DNA from: UBA1189 sp045660385
GTDB taxonomy: Bacteria > Bacteroidota > Bacteroidia > Bacteroidales > Bacteroidaceae
Length of the DNA stretch: 27,289 nucleotides
Direction: 5' to 3'
NCBI GenBank assembly: GCA_045660385.1
Contig: JAZRDT010000126.1
Location: 1-27,289 of the forward strand
Made by a program: the position numbers and the translations under genes. Of the stretch, positions 1-6,616 are shown in pieces; the stretch's first letter is position 1, and every line of letters begins with the position of its first letter. A model generated the notes under the pieces. It ran no database searches, was not told where the DNA came from, and saw nothing but the letters and a program-made list of their open reading frames with translations.

Positions 1-582
1 GTAGTTGAAGATGGCAGAGTCGTACAATGAAGATACACCGAATGCCTCCTTGGCAAACCATACGCGTTCCTCGAGTGTGGTCTGTGCACCCTTTGAACGG
101 AGGATATCAGCGAGCGGAGCATACTGGTCCTTGCTGGCAACGATCACCACATCCTTGTGGTTCTTGGCAGCAGCGCGAATAAGCGAGATACCACCTATAT
201 CAATCTTCTCGATAATAGCCTCATGTGAAGCGCCTGAAGCAACAGTCGCCTCGAAGGGGTAGAGGTCCACGATCACGAGATCAATCTCGGGAATCTCATA
301 GTTTACCATCTGCACCTGATCGTTCTCGTTGTCGCGACGGCCGAGGATGCCACCAAACACTTTAGGGTGCAAGGTCTTTACACGGCCACCGAGGATTGAG
401 GGATAACCCGTGAGATCCTCCACACGCTGACAAGGAAGCCCCAAAGACTCGATAAATTCCTGGGTTCCACCTGTAGAAAGCAATCGCACGCCCTCTTCGT
501 GAAGCATAGTAATAATCTCTTCCAACCCATCCTTGTGGAATACCGATACAAGGGCGGTTTTTATCATTTTGTTGTCCGACAT
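1..582 (-). CDS. purH: PurH N-terminal part: AICAR formyltransferase/IMP cyclohydrolase (partial)
   Basis: Reading the minus strand from an ATG at 582 gives 194 codons without a stop to the window edge, so the gene continues to the left. The protein begins MSDNKMIKTALVSVFHKDGL and contains LLSTGGTQEFIESLG, VKTLHPKVFGGIL and DLVIVDLYPFEATV, which mark the IMP cyclohydrolase (MGS-like) domain of PurH. This bifunctional cytosolic enzyme carries out the last two steps of IMP synthesis; the AICAR transformylase domain would lie outside the window. A second in-frame ATG at 567 (MIKTAL) is an alternative start. The leader is A/T-rich with no strong Shine-Dalgarno, normal for Bacteroidota. The gene is divergent from the hypothetical gene at 781. 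Confidence 0.93.
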   Translation of the reverse strand, partial: MSDNKMIKTALVSVFHKDGLEEIITMLHEEGVRLLSTGGTQEFIESLGLPCQRVEDLTGYPSILGGRVKTLHPKVFGGILGRRDNENDQVQMVNYEIPEIDLVIVDLYPFEATVASGASHEAIIEKIDIGGISLIRAAAKNHKDVVIVASKDQYAPLADILRSKGAQTTLEERVWFAKEAFGVSSLYDSAIFNY

Positions 583-629
583 TATTATGTTGTTTTTAGT
601 TATTTTTCTTGTTCACATATTTAAGTGTA

Positions 630-637
630 CAAAGTTA
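630..637 (-). promoter_or_regulatory. Bacteroidota -7 box upstream of purH
   Basis: The minus strand reads TAACTTTG, an exact fit to the Bacteroidota TAnnTTTG -7 element, about 48 bp before the purH start. No convincing TTTG -33 element stands 19-20 bp further upstream, so the call rests on the -7 box and its position. Confidence 0.5.
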
Positions 638-719
638 GTGCTTTTTCTTGGTTAAGCGAAGATATTGTCGATTTATTTATAGGCAAAAGCTTCATAAAAA
701 TAATTAAGACATGGAACTG

Positions 720-750
720 TTTGTGCATTTCCCGACATTCACTATCTTTG
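720..750 (+). promoter_or_regulatory. Bacteroidota-type promoter for the gene at 781
   Basis: TTTG at 720-723, a 19-bp spacer, then TATCTTTG at 743-750. Both boxes and the spacing match the Bacteroidota primary sigma consensus. The first codon of the downstream gene is 30 bp further on. Confidence 0.75.
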
Positions 751-780
751 CCGTGAAAAGACTGAAGTGGAAACACAATC

Positions 781-1317
781 ATGAACCCATCTGAATCATT
801 GCTCGCAACTTTGCGCTCACGCCTCTTGGCTCGACCATGCAAGACATTAATTACGACTATTGCAGCCGAGGCGGAAGCAGACAAGATGGTATTCGATGCC
901 CTACTCTCACTCATGTACAATGGGGAACATCCTTTACCCTGGCGTGCCGCTTGGGCATTAGAGAAAGTAGCAGGGCAATGTCCATCGCTCCTCCTCGGCG
1001 AAAGGCCGCGCATGAAGGCTCTGGCAATGCGCGACGATACGTCTGGAGGTCTCCTCAGACTATTACTCGGCATACTGCACCATTTACCTGAGGAAAAGGA
1101 TCTGGATGTAGCGTTCTTCAACTTTCTCCTTGACAAAATGCTCGATCTGCAATCACCGCCTGGCGCACAGGCATTAGCCATGAAGATGGCTTGTCGGCAG
1201 AGCAAATCAGACAATGATTTACACAAAGAGTTTCTAAGCATCCTGCATAATATGGAGTTGGAATATTATTCGTCAGGCGTAAAGTCCGTAGTGCACAATT
1301 GCCAAAAAGCAAAATAA
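781..1317 (+). CDS. Conserved hypothetical protein, all-helical, HEAT-like
   Basis: A 178-residue soluble protein with no signal peptide or membrane segment. The sequence reads as successive amphipathic helices (for example PWRAAWALEKVAGQCPSLLL, LLRLLLGILHHLPE, FFNFLLDKMLDLQSPPGAQA), with the RAAW.L.KV and repeated LL patterns of HEAT/ARM-like solenoids. It resembles small helical-repeat proteins common in Bacteroidota whose role is unknown. It has its own strong promoter at 720-750 and the ATG sits 30 bp downstream of the -7 box. It is followed, after a separate promoter, by the acyl-CoA ligase gene. I do not recognise a specific function and see no catalytic motif; a protein-interaction scaffold is a guess from fold type only. 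Confidence 0.8.
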   Translation: MNPSESLLATLRSRLLARPCKTLITTIAAEAEADKMVFDALLSLMYNGEHPLPWRAAWALEKVAGQCPSLLLGERPRMKALAMRDDTSGGLLRLLLGILHHLPEEKDLDVAFFNFLLDKMLDLQSPPGAQALAMKMACRQSKSDNDLHKEFLSILHNMELEYYSSGVKSVVHNCQKAK

Positions 1318-1334
1318 AGAAAAGTTCGTTGTTG

Positions 1335-1365
1335 TTTGTTTTCTCATTCGCTTTTCGTACCTTTA
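1335..1365 (+). promoter_or_regulatory. Promoter for the acyl-CoA ligase gene
   Basis: TTTG at 1335-1338, a 19-bp spacer and TACCTTTA at 1358-1365, one base off TAnnTTTG. Transcription would begin near 1372. That leaves a leader of about 43 nt to the ATG at 1415 and makes the in-frame TTG at 1382 an unlikely start. Confidence 0.65.
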
Positions 1366-1414
1366 CGGCATTAAACAAAATTTGACAACACAACCATTGA
1401 TAATCGACTTAACT

Positions 1415-3151
1415 ATGAACAAGAATTACCCGATTTACAAGACTACGTTTATCGACGACATGCGCTCGCTCGTAGAGGAAGCGGCACAGAACTTTCCCTC
1501 CAGCATTGCCATCTCATACAAGGACAAGCCCTCCGACAAGGAGGTCAAGAAGGTGACATTCACCCAGTGGCGCGACGATGTGAGACATCTCGGCACTGCA
1601 CTCATCGCCAACGACTTGCGCGAGGAGAACATCGCCATCGTGGGTGAGAACTCCTACGGCTGGTGCTGTGCCTTCTTTGCCGTGATGGGCATAGGTTCGG
1701 TAACCGTTCCCGTGGACAAGGAACTGCCCATCGAGGACATCGATGGCATCATCTCCACTACAGGGTGTAAGGCAGTCTTCTACGGTCGTTCGGCCGAAGG
1801 CAAAATCAAGGATTTGCTCTCTAAGGGTGGTTTGACATCGGCCAAATTCTTGGTGGCTATAGACCCCACCCCCTCCATCGACAAAGCCCTCTTGGGCGAC
1901 AAGGTGCTGACTACCGTTGCTGAGTTGGAGGTGCTGGGCGAAGAGCGCTACAAGGATGGCGACAACGCGTATTACGACTATAAGATAGATGTCAACAAGT
2001 TGGCATCCATCGTCTTCACCTCAGGCACTACGGGCAAGGGCAAGGGCGTGATGCTTTCGCAGGCCAACATCTGTCTCGACATGACACTCGGCATGTATAA
2101 CTTCGATATCACCCGCAAAACCCTGCATGTGCTGCCTCCACACCACACCTTCGGCTCTACGGTCAACTATGTGGGGCACCTGTCGCAGGGCTGCGAGGTA
2201 TACATCTCAAGCGGTTTGAAGCATGTGAGCGACGAGATCAGAGAACAACAACCTACACATCTGATTTTGGTGCCGGCATTCCTCGAGGTGATGAACCGCA
2301 AGATATGGGCCACTGCCCGCAAGACCGGCAAGGAGGGACTGCTCAAGGTGATGATGAAGGTGAGCGACGCCCTGCGCAAGGTGGGCATCGACCTACGCAA
2401 GAAGCTCTTCGGAAGTGTGCTCTCGGCATTTGGTGGCAAGCTCGAACTCATCATCTGTGGTGGCGCCAAGTTGGATGAAGAGATTATCAACACCTTTGAT
2501 TCGCTCGGCATCACCATCCTCAACGGATATGGCATCACGGAATGTGCACCGCTCATCTCGGCCAACCGCAACAAATACCGTAAGCCGGGCAGTGTAGGTA
2601 CTCCTATCCTTGCCTGTCGCGTCAAGATCGACAATCCCGACGAGAATGGCGAGGGAGAGATATGCGTCAAGGGCCCCAACGTGATGCTGGGTTACTACAA
2701 CAACCCCGAAGCTACGGCCGAGGTGTTCGACAAGGATGGATTCTTCCACACAGGCGATTACGGCAGACTCGATGAGGAGGGATGGATATACATCACCGGA
2801 CGCAAGAAAAACCTGATAATCCTCTCGAACGGAAAGAACGTATACCCCGAAGAGATTGAAGCCGACCTGCAGAAGATAGAGGGCGTAAGCGAAGTAGTGG
2901 TATATGCCGGTGAGAGCCGCGTACAGAAAGACAAGATCACCATCGTTGCCGAGATATTCCCTGATGCTGATTTCCTTGCCGACAAGGGTATCACCGATGC
3001 ACAAGGCTACTTTGAAGAACAAGTAAAAATGCTTAATGCCAAGATGCCTTCCTACAAAGCGGTGAAGAGAGTGAAGCTACGAGACATGGAGTTCCAGAAA
3101 AACACCTCACGCAAGATTACCCGCTTCTCTATTGATAAGACGATAGATTAA
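1415..3151 (+). CDS. Long-chain fatty acid--CoA ligase (AMP-forming)
   Basis: A 578-residue member of the ANL adenylating superfamily, which activates a fatty acid with ATP to acyl-AMP and then transfers it to CoA. Visible motifs in order: the phosphate-binding loop VFTSGTTGKGKGVMLS (about residues 200-215), GYGITECAPLIS (A5), HTGDYGRLDEEGWIYITGR (A7/A8 with the ribose-binding Asp and hinge region), and YPEEIEADL (A9-like). Near the C-terminus KNTSRKITRF holds a lysine candidate for the A10 position. Overall form matches the FadD15-type (COG1022) ligases of Bacteroidota. The start was set at the ATG at 1415, because a TTG 33 bp upstream lies only about 10 nt from the predicted transcription start. 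Monocistronic, convergent with the lipoprotein gene. The substrate chain length cannot be told from sequence. Confidence 0.9.
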   Translation: MNKNYPIYKTTFIDDMRSLVEEAAQNFPSSIAISYKDKPSDKEVKKVTFTQWRDDVRHLGTALIANDLREENIAIVGENSYGWCCAFFAVMGIGSVTVPVDKELPIEDIDGIISTTGCKAVFYGRSAEGKIKDLLSKGGLTSAKFLVAIDPTPSIDKALLGDKVLTTVAELEVLGEERYKDGDNAYYDYKIDVNKLASIVFTSGTTGKGKGVMLSQANICLDMTLGMYNFDITRKTLHVLPPHHTFGSTVNYVGHLSQGCEVYISSGLKHVSDEIREQQPTHLILVPAFLEVMNRKIWATARKTGKEGLLKVMMKVSDALRKVGIDLRKKLFGSVLSAFGGKLELIICGGAKLDEEIINTFDSLGITILNGYGITECAPLISANRNKYRKPGSVGTPILACRVKIDNPDENGEGEICVKGPNVMLGYYNNPEATAEVFDKDGFFHTGDYGRLDEEGWIYITGRKKNLIILSNGKNVYPEEIEADLQKIEGVSEVVVYAGESRVQKDKITIVAEIFPDADFLADKGITDAQGYFEEQVKMLNAKMPSYKAVKRVKLRDMEFQKNTSRKITRFSIDKTID

Positions 3152-3256
3152 GAATCGGCAGGTCTTCGCAGACACGGCTAAGTTCACCACTGCAAAATGC
3201 AAGAATTAGTCTAAGCACGGTGCCACGATGAAGAGTGTCGGCCCCGTACGCACCAA

Positions 3257-3306
3257 AACGGCGACAGATGAGCATACATGGATTATCGCACCCATCTGTC
3301 GCCGTT
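3257..3306. terminator. Perfect 14-bp inverted repeat between convergent genes
   Basis: The arm AACGGCGACAGATG (3257-3270) is followed after 22 nt by its exact reverse complement (3293-3306). It sits in the 239-bp gap between the ligase (plus) and the lipoprotein gene (minus), about 105 bp past the ligase stop. The transcript from either strand would form a GC-rich hairpin, so a bidirectional terminator is the simplest reading, although no clean T-tract follows. The rest of 3152-3390 shows no coding signal I would defend. Confidence 0.5.
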
Positions 3307-3390
3307 AGTTGTTTGATTCCGTTTGCGTTATCTATCGTTGGCGACACATGGCAGATAGAAACGGGAAAGACGCTTATAAGGAGCAACTCC

Positions 3391-3918
3391 CTATTTCACG
3401 ATACGGATGATAGGGTTGCTAATATCTTTCTCCACCTCTTTACCATTGAGCTTATAGGTTCGTTTGATGATAGGGTTAGCCGTAGTACCATTCTTAATGC
3501 TTGAACTGATGGTGATGACATCCGTCGTTCCGTCAGGCCATTTTATTGTGAGCGGCTCATCTACCCAATGTTCTGTACCGTCGATCTCTCCAAAAAAGAG
3601 CACATCGGTACTATCCTTCAGTTTCATATAACGCAAGCCATACATCGTTGGCATAATTGCACGTGTTGCGTATCTCCAGTGTCTTGTAGTATCTGCCACA
3701 TAACTCTCTCCTCTAAACTCAGCAACAATGGAGTCAGGGTTCGCGGGATCAAGCATATTATTGCCCTCGGCATCCTGTATGGCCATGTATATCTCTATCG
3801 GCCAGAAGTCCCAAATCCAATCTTCACCGCCTTCTGCATTCTCTTCATTGCACGAAATAAAACCCAATGCCAGCACAGCGGCACACAAAACAGATGTAAC
3901 AAATTTTCTCTTTTTCAT
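3391..3918 (-). CDS. Putative surface lipoprotein, unknown function
   Basis: A 175-residue protein with a lipoprotein signal peptide: basic MKKRK, a hydrophobic stretch, then LGFISC with the lipidation cysteine at residue 23. The residues after the cysteine (NEENAEGGED) are acid-rich; in Bacteroidota, acidic residues just after the cysteine are associated with export to the outer leaflet, so surface exposure is plausible. The mature part is beta-rich, with a WPDGTTDVITI segment and a terminal YKLNGKEV...NPIIRIVK. Small Bacteroidales lipoproteins with similar endings exist but I cannot assign a function. It is divergent from the Pr6Pr-like gene, with promoters overlapping in the 134-bp gap, and convergent with the acyl-CoA ligase. 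Confidence 0.85.
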   Translation of the reverse strand: MKKRKFVTSVLCAAVLALGFISCNEENAEGGEDWIWDFWPIEIYMAIQDAEGNNMLDPANPDSIVAEFRGESYVADTTRHWRYATRAIMPTMYGLRYMKLKDSTDVLFFGEIDGTEHWVDEPLTIKWPDGTTDVITISSSIKNGTTANPIIKRTYKLNGKEVEKDISNPIIRIVK

Positions 3919-3990
3919 AGCATTATAACGTTAAATTTACGGAAATATAGCGTTTGTTTTGTTATATTCAAAGGAAAGGCCGCTAATCTA

Positions 3991-3998
3991 CAAAGGTA
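3991..3998 (-). promoter_or_regulatory. -7 box for the lipoprotein gene
   Basis: The minus strand reads TACCTTTG, an exact TAnnTTTG match 73 bp before the lipoprotein start. The -33 position holds only TTTT. It lies 28 bp from the -7 box of the divergent gene, so the two promoters overlap. Confidence 0.55.
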
Positions 3999-4026
3999 TC
4001 ACACACTAGATATGAAAAAAAGAGCG

Positions 4027-4034
4027 TATCTTTG
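4027..4034 (+). promoter_or_regulatory. -7 box for the Pr6Pr-like gene
   Basis: TATCTTTG, an exact match to the Bacteroidota -7 element, 18 bp before the ATG at 4053. The implied leader is only about 11 nt. No good TTTG stands at the -33 position. Confidence 0.5.
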
Positions 4035-4052
4035 CGCCGTAAACAATGACTT

Positions 4053-4673
4053 ATGAACAGAACTATCCGATTCGCCATCGTCATCCTCTATATCTTCGTG
4101 GCTGCCTACGGCTGCATTGCCTCGTGGATACTCGGCACACGCTTCTTCCTCTACTTCACCAACCTGGGTAACCTCTACTGCCTCGCGTTGATGGTAAACG
4201 AACTGGTGCGCCTCATCCGCCGCAAGCCACTATCGCTGCCGCTCATGCAGTGGGAGTTTGGCGGACTCATCTCCATCCTCGTCATCGGGGCAGTATACAA
4301 CCTGCTCTTAGGCGACCCCACCTCGGCAGCCTATTGGGCCAATAAGCCCAGTGTATGCCTGCACCTCATCACCCCCATCCTCTATGCCATCTACTTCTTC
4401 TCCACACGTCCTGTGCGCAAGGTCACTGCAGGCGGCATACAATGCAGCATACTCCTACCCTACCTCTATATCGCCTTCATCTATGTAAGGCATTATATCA
4501 CCGCAGATCAGTGGTTTCCCTATTTCTTCCTCGACATCAACCGCATCGGATGGACCGGAGCTCTAGGGTGGATCATTGCCCTTACCGCGACGTTTGTCGT
4601 TGTCGGACTCACCTTTATCTACCTGAGCCGGAAGAGGAGCAAAAAAGCAGCAAATAAAATAGCCTCAAAGTAG
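4053..4673 (+). CDS. Pr6Pr/AIG1-like multi-pass membrane protein
   Basis: A 206-residue protein with about six hydrophobic segments (near residues 5-28, 33-52, 70-87, 100-117, 128-146, 170-192) and a basic C-terminus. FFLYFTNLGNLYCL, KPSVCLHLITPILYAIYFF and WFPYFFLDINRIG are the recurring blocks of the Pr6Pr family, which is related to FAR-17a/AIG1. In human AIG1 and ADTRP, an intramembrane Thr and His catalyse hydrolysis of fatty acid esters of hydroxy fatty acids. T36 and H104 here occupy comparable places (TNL after TM1, LHxxxP later), so a membrane lipid hydrolase is a reasonable inference but unproven for bacterial members. It is monocistronic. A hairpin that includes the stop codon follows. 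Confidence 0.75.
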   Translation: MNRTIRFAIVILYIFVAAYGCIASWILGTRFFLYFTNLGNLYCLALMVNELVRLIRRKPLSLPLMQWEFGGLISILVIGAVYNLLLGDPTSAAYWANKPSVCLHLITPILYAIYFFSTRPVRKVTAGGIQCSILLPYLYIAFIYVRHYITADQWFPYFFLDINRIGWTGALGWIIALTATFVVVGLTFIYLSRKRSKKAANKIASK

Positions 4674-4688
4674 GACAAGAACTTTGAG
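4664..4688. terminator. Hairpin over the Pr6Pr-like stop codon
   Basis: CTCAAAGT (4664-4671) and ACTTTGAG (4681-4688) form a perfect 8-bp stem with a 9-nt loop between the convergent ends of the Pr6Pr-like and DUF4834 genes. No T-tract follows, so function as a terminator is uncertain. Confidence 0.35.
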
Positions 4689-4730
4689 ACTCACCTTGAG
4701 CTGTATCCATAGAGGATATCTACAAACTAT

Positions 4731-5000
4731 TCAATCCTGTATCTCCTCAAAGTCGACGTATTCACCTTCGGAGTCATCGAAAATCTTCTCGCGTTTCTTT
4801 GGCGAAGCTTGTTGTGATTGTCCCGTAGTGCCATCTCTCCGCGAATGGGCGTGCGAATGTCCGTGAGTTCCCCCTGTCGTTTGCTGATAGGATGTGCGGC
4901 GACCGAAAAGAAGATTGAGGATGCCACGTATAATAGTGCTGCCTATCATAAAAACAAACAGAACCGCAAGGAATAGGAAAAGGAATATAAAGCTAAACAT
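4731..5000 (-). CDS. DUF4834 family small membrane protein
   Basis: An 89-residue protein starting at the ATG at 5000; a longer frame from a TTG at 5012 is less likely. The N-terminus MFSFIFLFLFLAVLFVFMIG is one transmembrane segment, followed by IIRGILNLLFGRR, a Gly/His/Ser/Gln-rich linker (GGTHGHSHAHSRR) and an acidic tail ending GEYVDFEEIQD. This order (N-terminal helix, low-complexity linker, conserved acidic YVDFEE end) is that of DUF4834, a Bacteroidota family of unknown function. It lies 70 bp downstream of pssA on the same strand and is probably the last gene of the psd-pssA operon, so a link to phospholipid synthesis or the membrane is suggested by context only. Confidence 0.75.
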   Translation of the reverse strand: MFSFIFLFLFLAVLFVFMIGSTIIRGILNLLFGRRTSYQQTTGGTHGHSHAHSRRDGTTGQSQQASPKKREKIFDDSEGEYVDFEEIQD

Positions 5001-5070
5001 AGTTCTACACAAATAAATAGTTACTGTAGAAGTAGGACAAATGGCGTGCCAAAAGGTTCACTCGAGGAAA

Positions 5071-5766
5071 TTATGCACGCTTTTGTGTCAGAACTGACAG
5101 AACAATATACCATCCGATGACAGCAGAAAGGCCATTGAGGCCCAAGAATATGAGTAGCACAAGGCTGACAAGCAGAAAGATGTAGGCAATGCGGTTAGGT
5201 GCCCATGCCAGACTCTTGAACTTGAGCGAAAACATGGGAATCTCGGCTACCAGAAGCCATGAGAAGAGCAGCACCAATACCACGATCAACATCCATCCAA
5301 ACGGAGAGGACACAATCTTGTCGTGTGAGCCAAGCACCAAGGCACCCCAAAAGAGGGCGTTGGCGGGAGTGGGCAGACCGATGAAAGAACTTGTCTGACG
5401 CTCATCGACATTGAACTTGGCCAAGCGGAGCGCCGAAAAGGCCACTAACAGGAACGCCAGGAAAGGCACCACAAAAGCCGGCAACATGTGGAGATGCGCA
5501 TCGGCACACTCGCGCAACCAGTTGAACACCATCGATGCAGGGGCAAGGCCAAAAGTGACCACATCGGCCAGCGAATCGAGTTCCTTGCCAATGGGCGAAC
5601 TCACCTTCAAAGCACGTGCCGTGAGGCCGTCGAAGAAGTCGAACACGGCACCCAGGATGATGCAGACGAAAGCAATCGTATAGACTCCCTCGAAAGCATA
5701 GGTGGCAGCTACGCAACCTGAAAGGAGGTTGCAACATGTGATGGTATTGGGGATGTGGCGGCGCAT
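5071..5766 (-). CDS. pssA: CDP-diacylglycerol--serine O-phosphatidyltransferase
   Basis: A 231-residue inner-membrane enzyme that makes phosphatidylserine from CDP-diacylglycerol and serine, the first committed step to phosphatidylethanolamine. The CDP-alcohol phosphatidyltransferase signature is complete: D43-FF-D46-G47-LT-A50-R51, eight residues, G60, D64, D68, which supplies the metal-binding aspartates. Hydrophobic helices follow, as expected for the type II family. The start codon overlaps the psd stop codon by one base (TAATG), so the two are translationally coupled. The order psd-pssA puts both enzymes of the pathway in one operon. Confidence 0.95.
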   Translation of the reverse strand: MRRHIPNTITCCNLLSGCVAATYAFEGVYTIAFVCIILGAVFDFFDGLTARALKVSSPIGKELDSLADVVTFGLAPASMVFNWLRECADAHLHMLPAFVVPFLAFLLVAFSALRLAKFNVDERQTSSFIGLPTPANALFWGALVLGSHDKIVSSPFGWMLIVVLVLLFSWLLVAEIPMFSLKFKSLAWAPNRIAYIFLLVSLVLLIFLGLNGLSAVIGWYIVLSVLTQKRA

Positions 5767-6452
5767 TATTTCAGTTTAGCAATTACCGTTTGGTTTCCAG
5801 TAGTCTTTTGTCCCATCTGCACGCACACCTCGGTGCCGAGAGGCAGGTATATGTCGACACGGGATCCGAGCTTGATAAAGCCGAAATGCTGGTCGATGAA
5901 ACACTCCTCACCGGGCTTGGCGTAGGTGACGATACGGCGGGCCATAGCACCGGCAATCTGACGCACCATCACCTCTTTGCCGTCGGGTGTCTCCACCACG
6001 ACGAGCGAACGTTCATTGTCGGTGCTGGCCTTGGGTAGGAATGCACGATGATACTTGCCGTTCTCGTGCTCGACACGCTTCACGATGCCATCTACTGGGT
6101 ACCAGTTGGCATGTACATTGAGCGGACTCATAAAGATGCTGATCATCAAGCGGCGATCATGGAAATGATCGGGCTCCTCCACCTCCTCGATAACCACAAT
6201 CTTTCCATCTGCAGGTGCCACAACGATATCCGTCGTATCCTCGCCCGGGAAGCGGCGGGGCGGACAACGGAAGAAGTTGACTAACAGGAGATATATGGTA
6301 GTGGTGAACACTGCCATGAGGATGAACAGCAAGCGGTGGTCAGGATAAGCAAAATAGTAGGTTGCCGCATTGACAACCAGCCAAACCAAAAGGCCGATTG
6401 TCAACTGATGGGTTCCTTCGTGATGAAGGTGTATTTTTCGCAGTTTTCGCAT
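5766..6452 (-). CDS. psd: Phosphatidylserine decarboxylase, short type
   Basis: A 228-residue pyruvoyl-dependent enzyme converting phosphatidylserine to phosphatidylethanolamine. Two hydrophobic segments (about residues 17-37 and 40-60) precede the catalytic part. Conserved blocks include VVAPADGKIVVIEE, ISIFMSPLNVHANWYP and FGFIKLGSRVDIYLP. The G196-S197 pair in the last block is the expected self-cleavage site, where Ser becomes the pyruvoyl prosthetic group. The length matches the short (archaeal-type) Psd rather than the E. coli enzyme. It is the first gene of the psd-pssA-DUF4834 unit, with a promoter at 6475-6505, divergent from the fucosidase gene. Confidence 0.94.
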   Translation of the reverse strand: MRKLRKIHLHHEGTHQLTIGLLVWLVVNAATYYFAYPDHRLLFILMAVFTTTIYLLLVNFFRCPPRRFPGEDTTDIVVAPADGKIVVIEEVEEPDHFHDRRLMISIFMSPLNVHANWYPVDGIVKRVEHENGKYHRAFLPKASTDNERSLVVVETPDGKEVMVRQIAGAMARRIVTYAKPGEECFIDQHFGFIKLGSRVDIYLPLGTEVCVQMGQKTTGNQTVIAKLK

Positions 6453-6474
6453 AGTATACGTTATTTAAATTATG

Positions 6475-6505
6475 CAAATGTATGATTTATCCGTTAATGT
6501 TGCAA
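6475..6505 (-). promoter_or_regulatory. Promoter for psd-pssA
   Basis: On the minus strand TTG (6503-6505), a 20-bp spacer and TACATTTG (6475-6482), a full TAnnTTTG match, 22 bp before the psd ATG. Confidence 0.65.
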
Positions 6506-6576
6506 GAAAAAAGTCGAATAATTGAAATCGCCCTTCTTTTTAGGGATTGGAGTACCCGTTTTTATTGGATTTTCTT

Positions 6577-6584
6577 TATCTTTG
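6577..6584 (+). promoter_or_regulatory. -7 box for the fucosidase gene
   Basis: TATCTTTG, an exact -7 match, 32 bp before the ATG at 6617. There is no TTTG at the -33 position; the upstream region is T-rich. Confidence 0.55.
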
Positions 6585-6616
6585 ACAACAATTATTCAAC
6601 CTGAAACTGAAAAGAT

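Noticed and set aside
621..1241. Long open frame on the minus strand opposite the HEAT-like gene
   Set aside because: It overlaps both the purH promoter region and the plus-strand gene, shows no domain sense, and the plus frame has a proper promoter and protein-like composition.
2393..3022. 209-residue minus-strand frame inside the acyl-CoA ligase gene
   Set aside because: It is antisense to the conserved ligase motifs; a shadow of biased codon use.
4668..5040. 11-bp direct repeat AAGTAGGACAA on both sides of the DUF4834 gene
   Set aside because: Too short at this distance to argue for insertion; there is no inverted ends or mobile gene signature.
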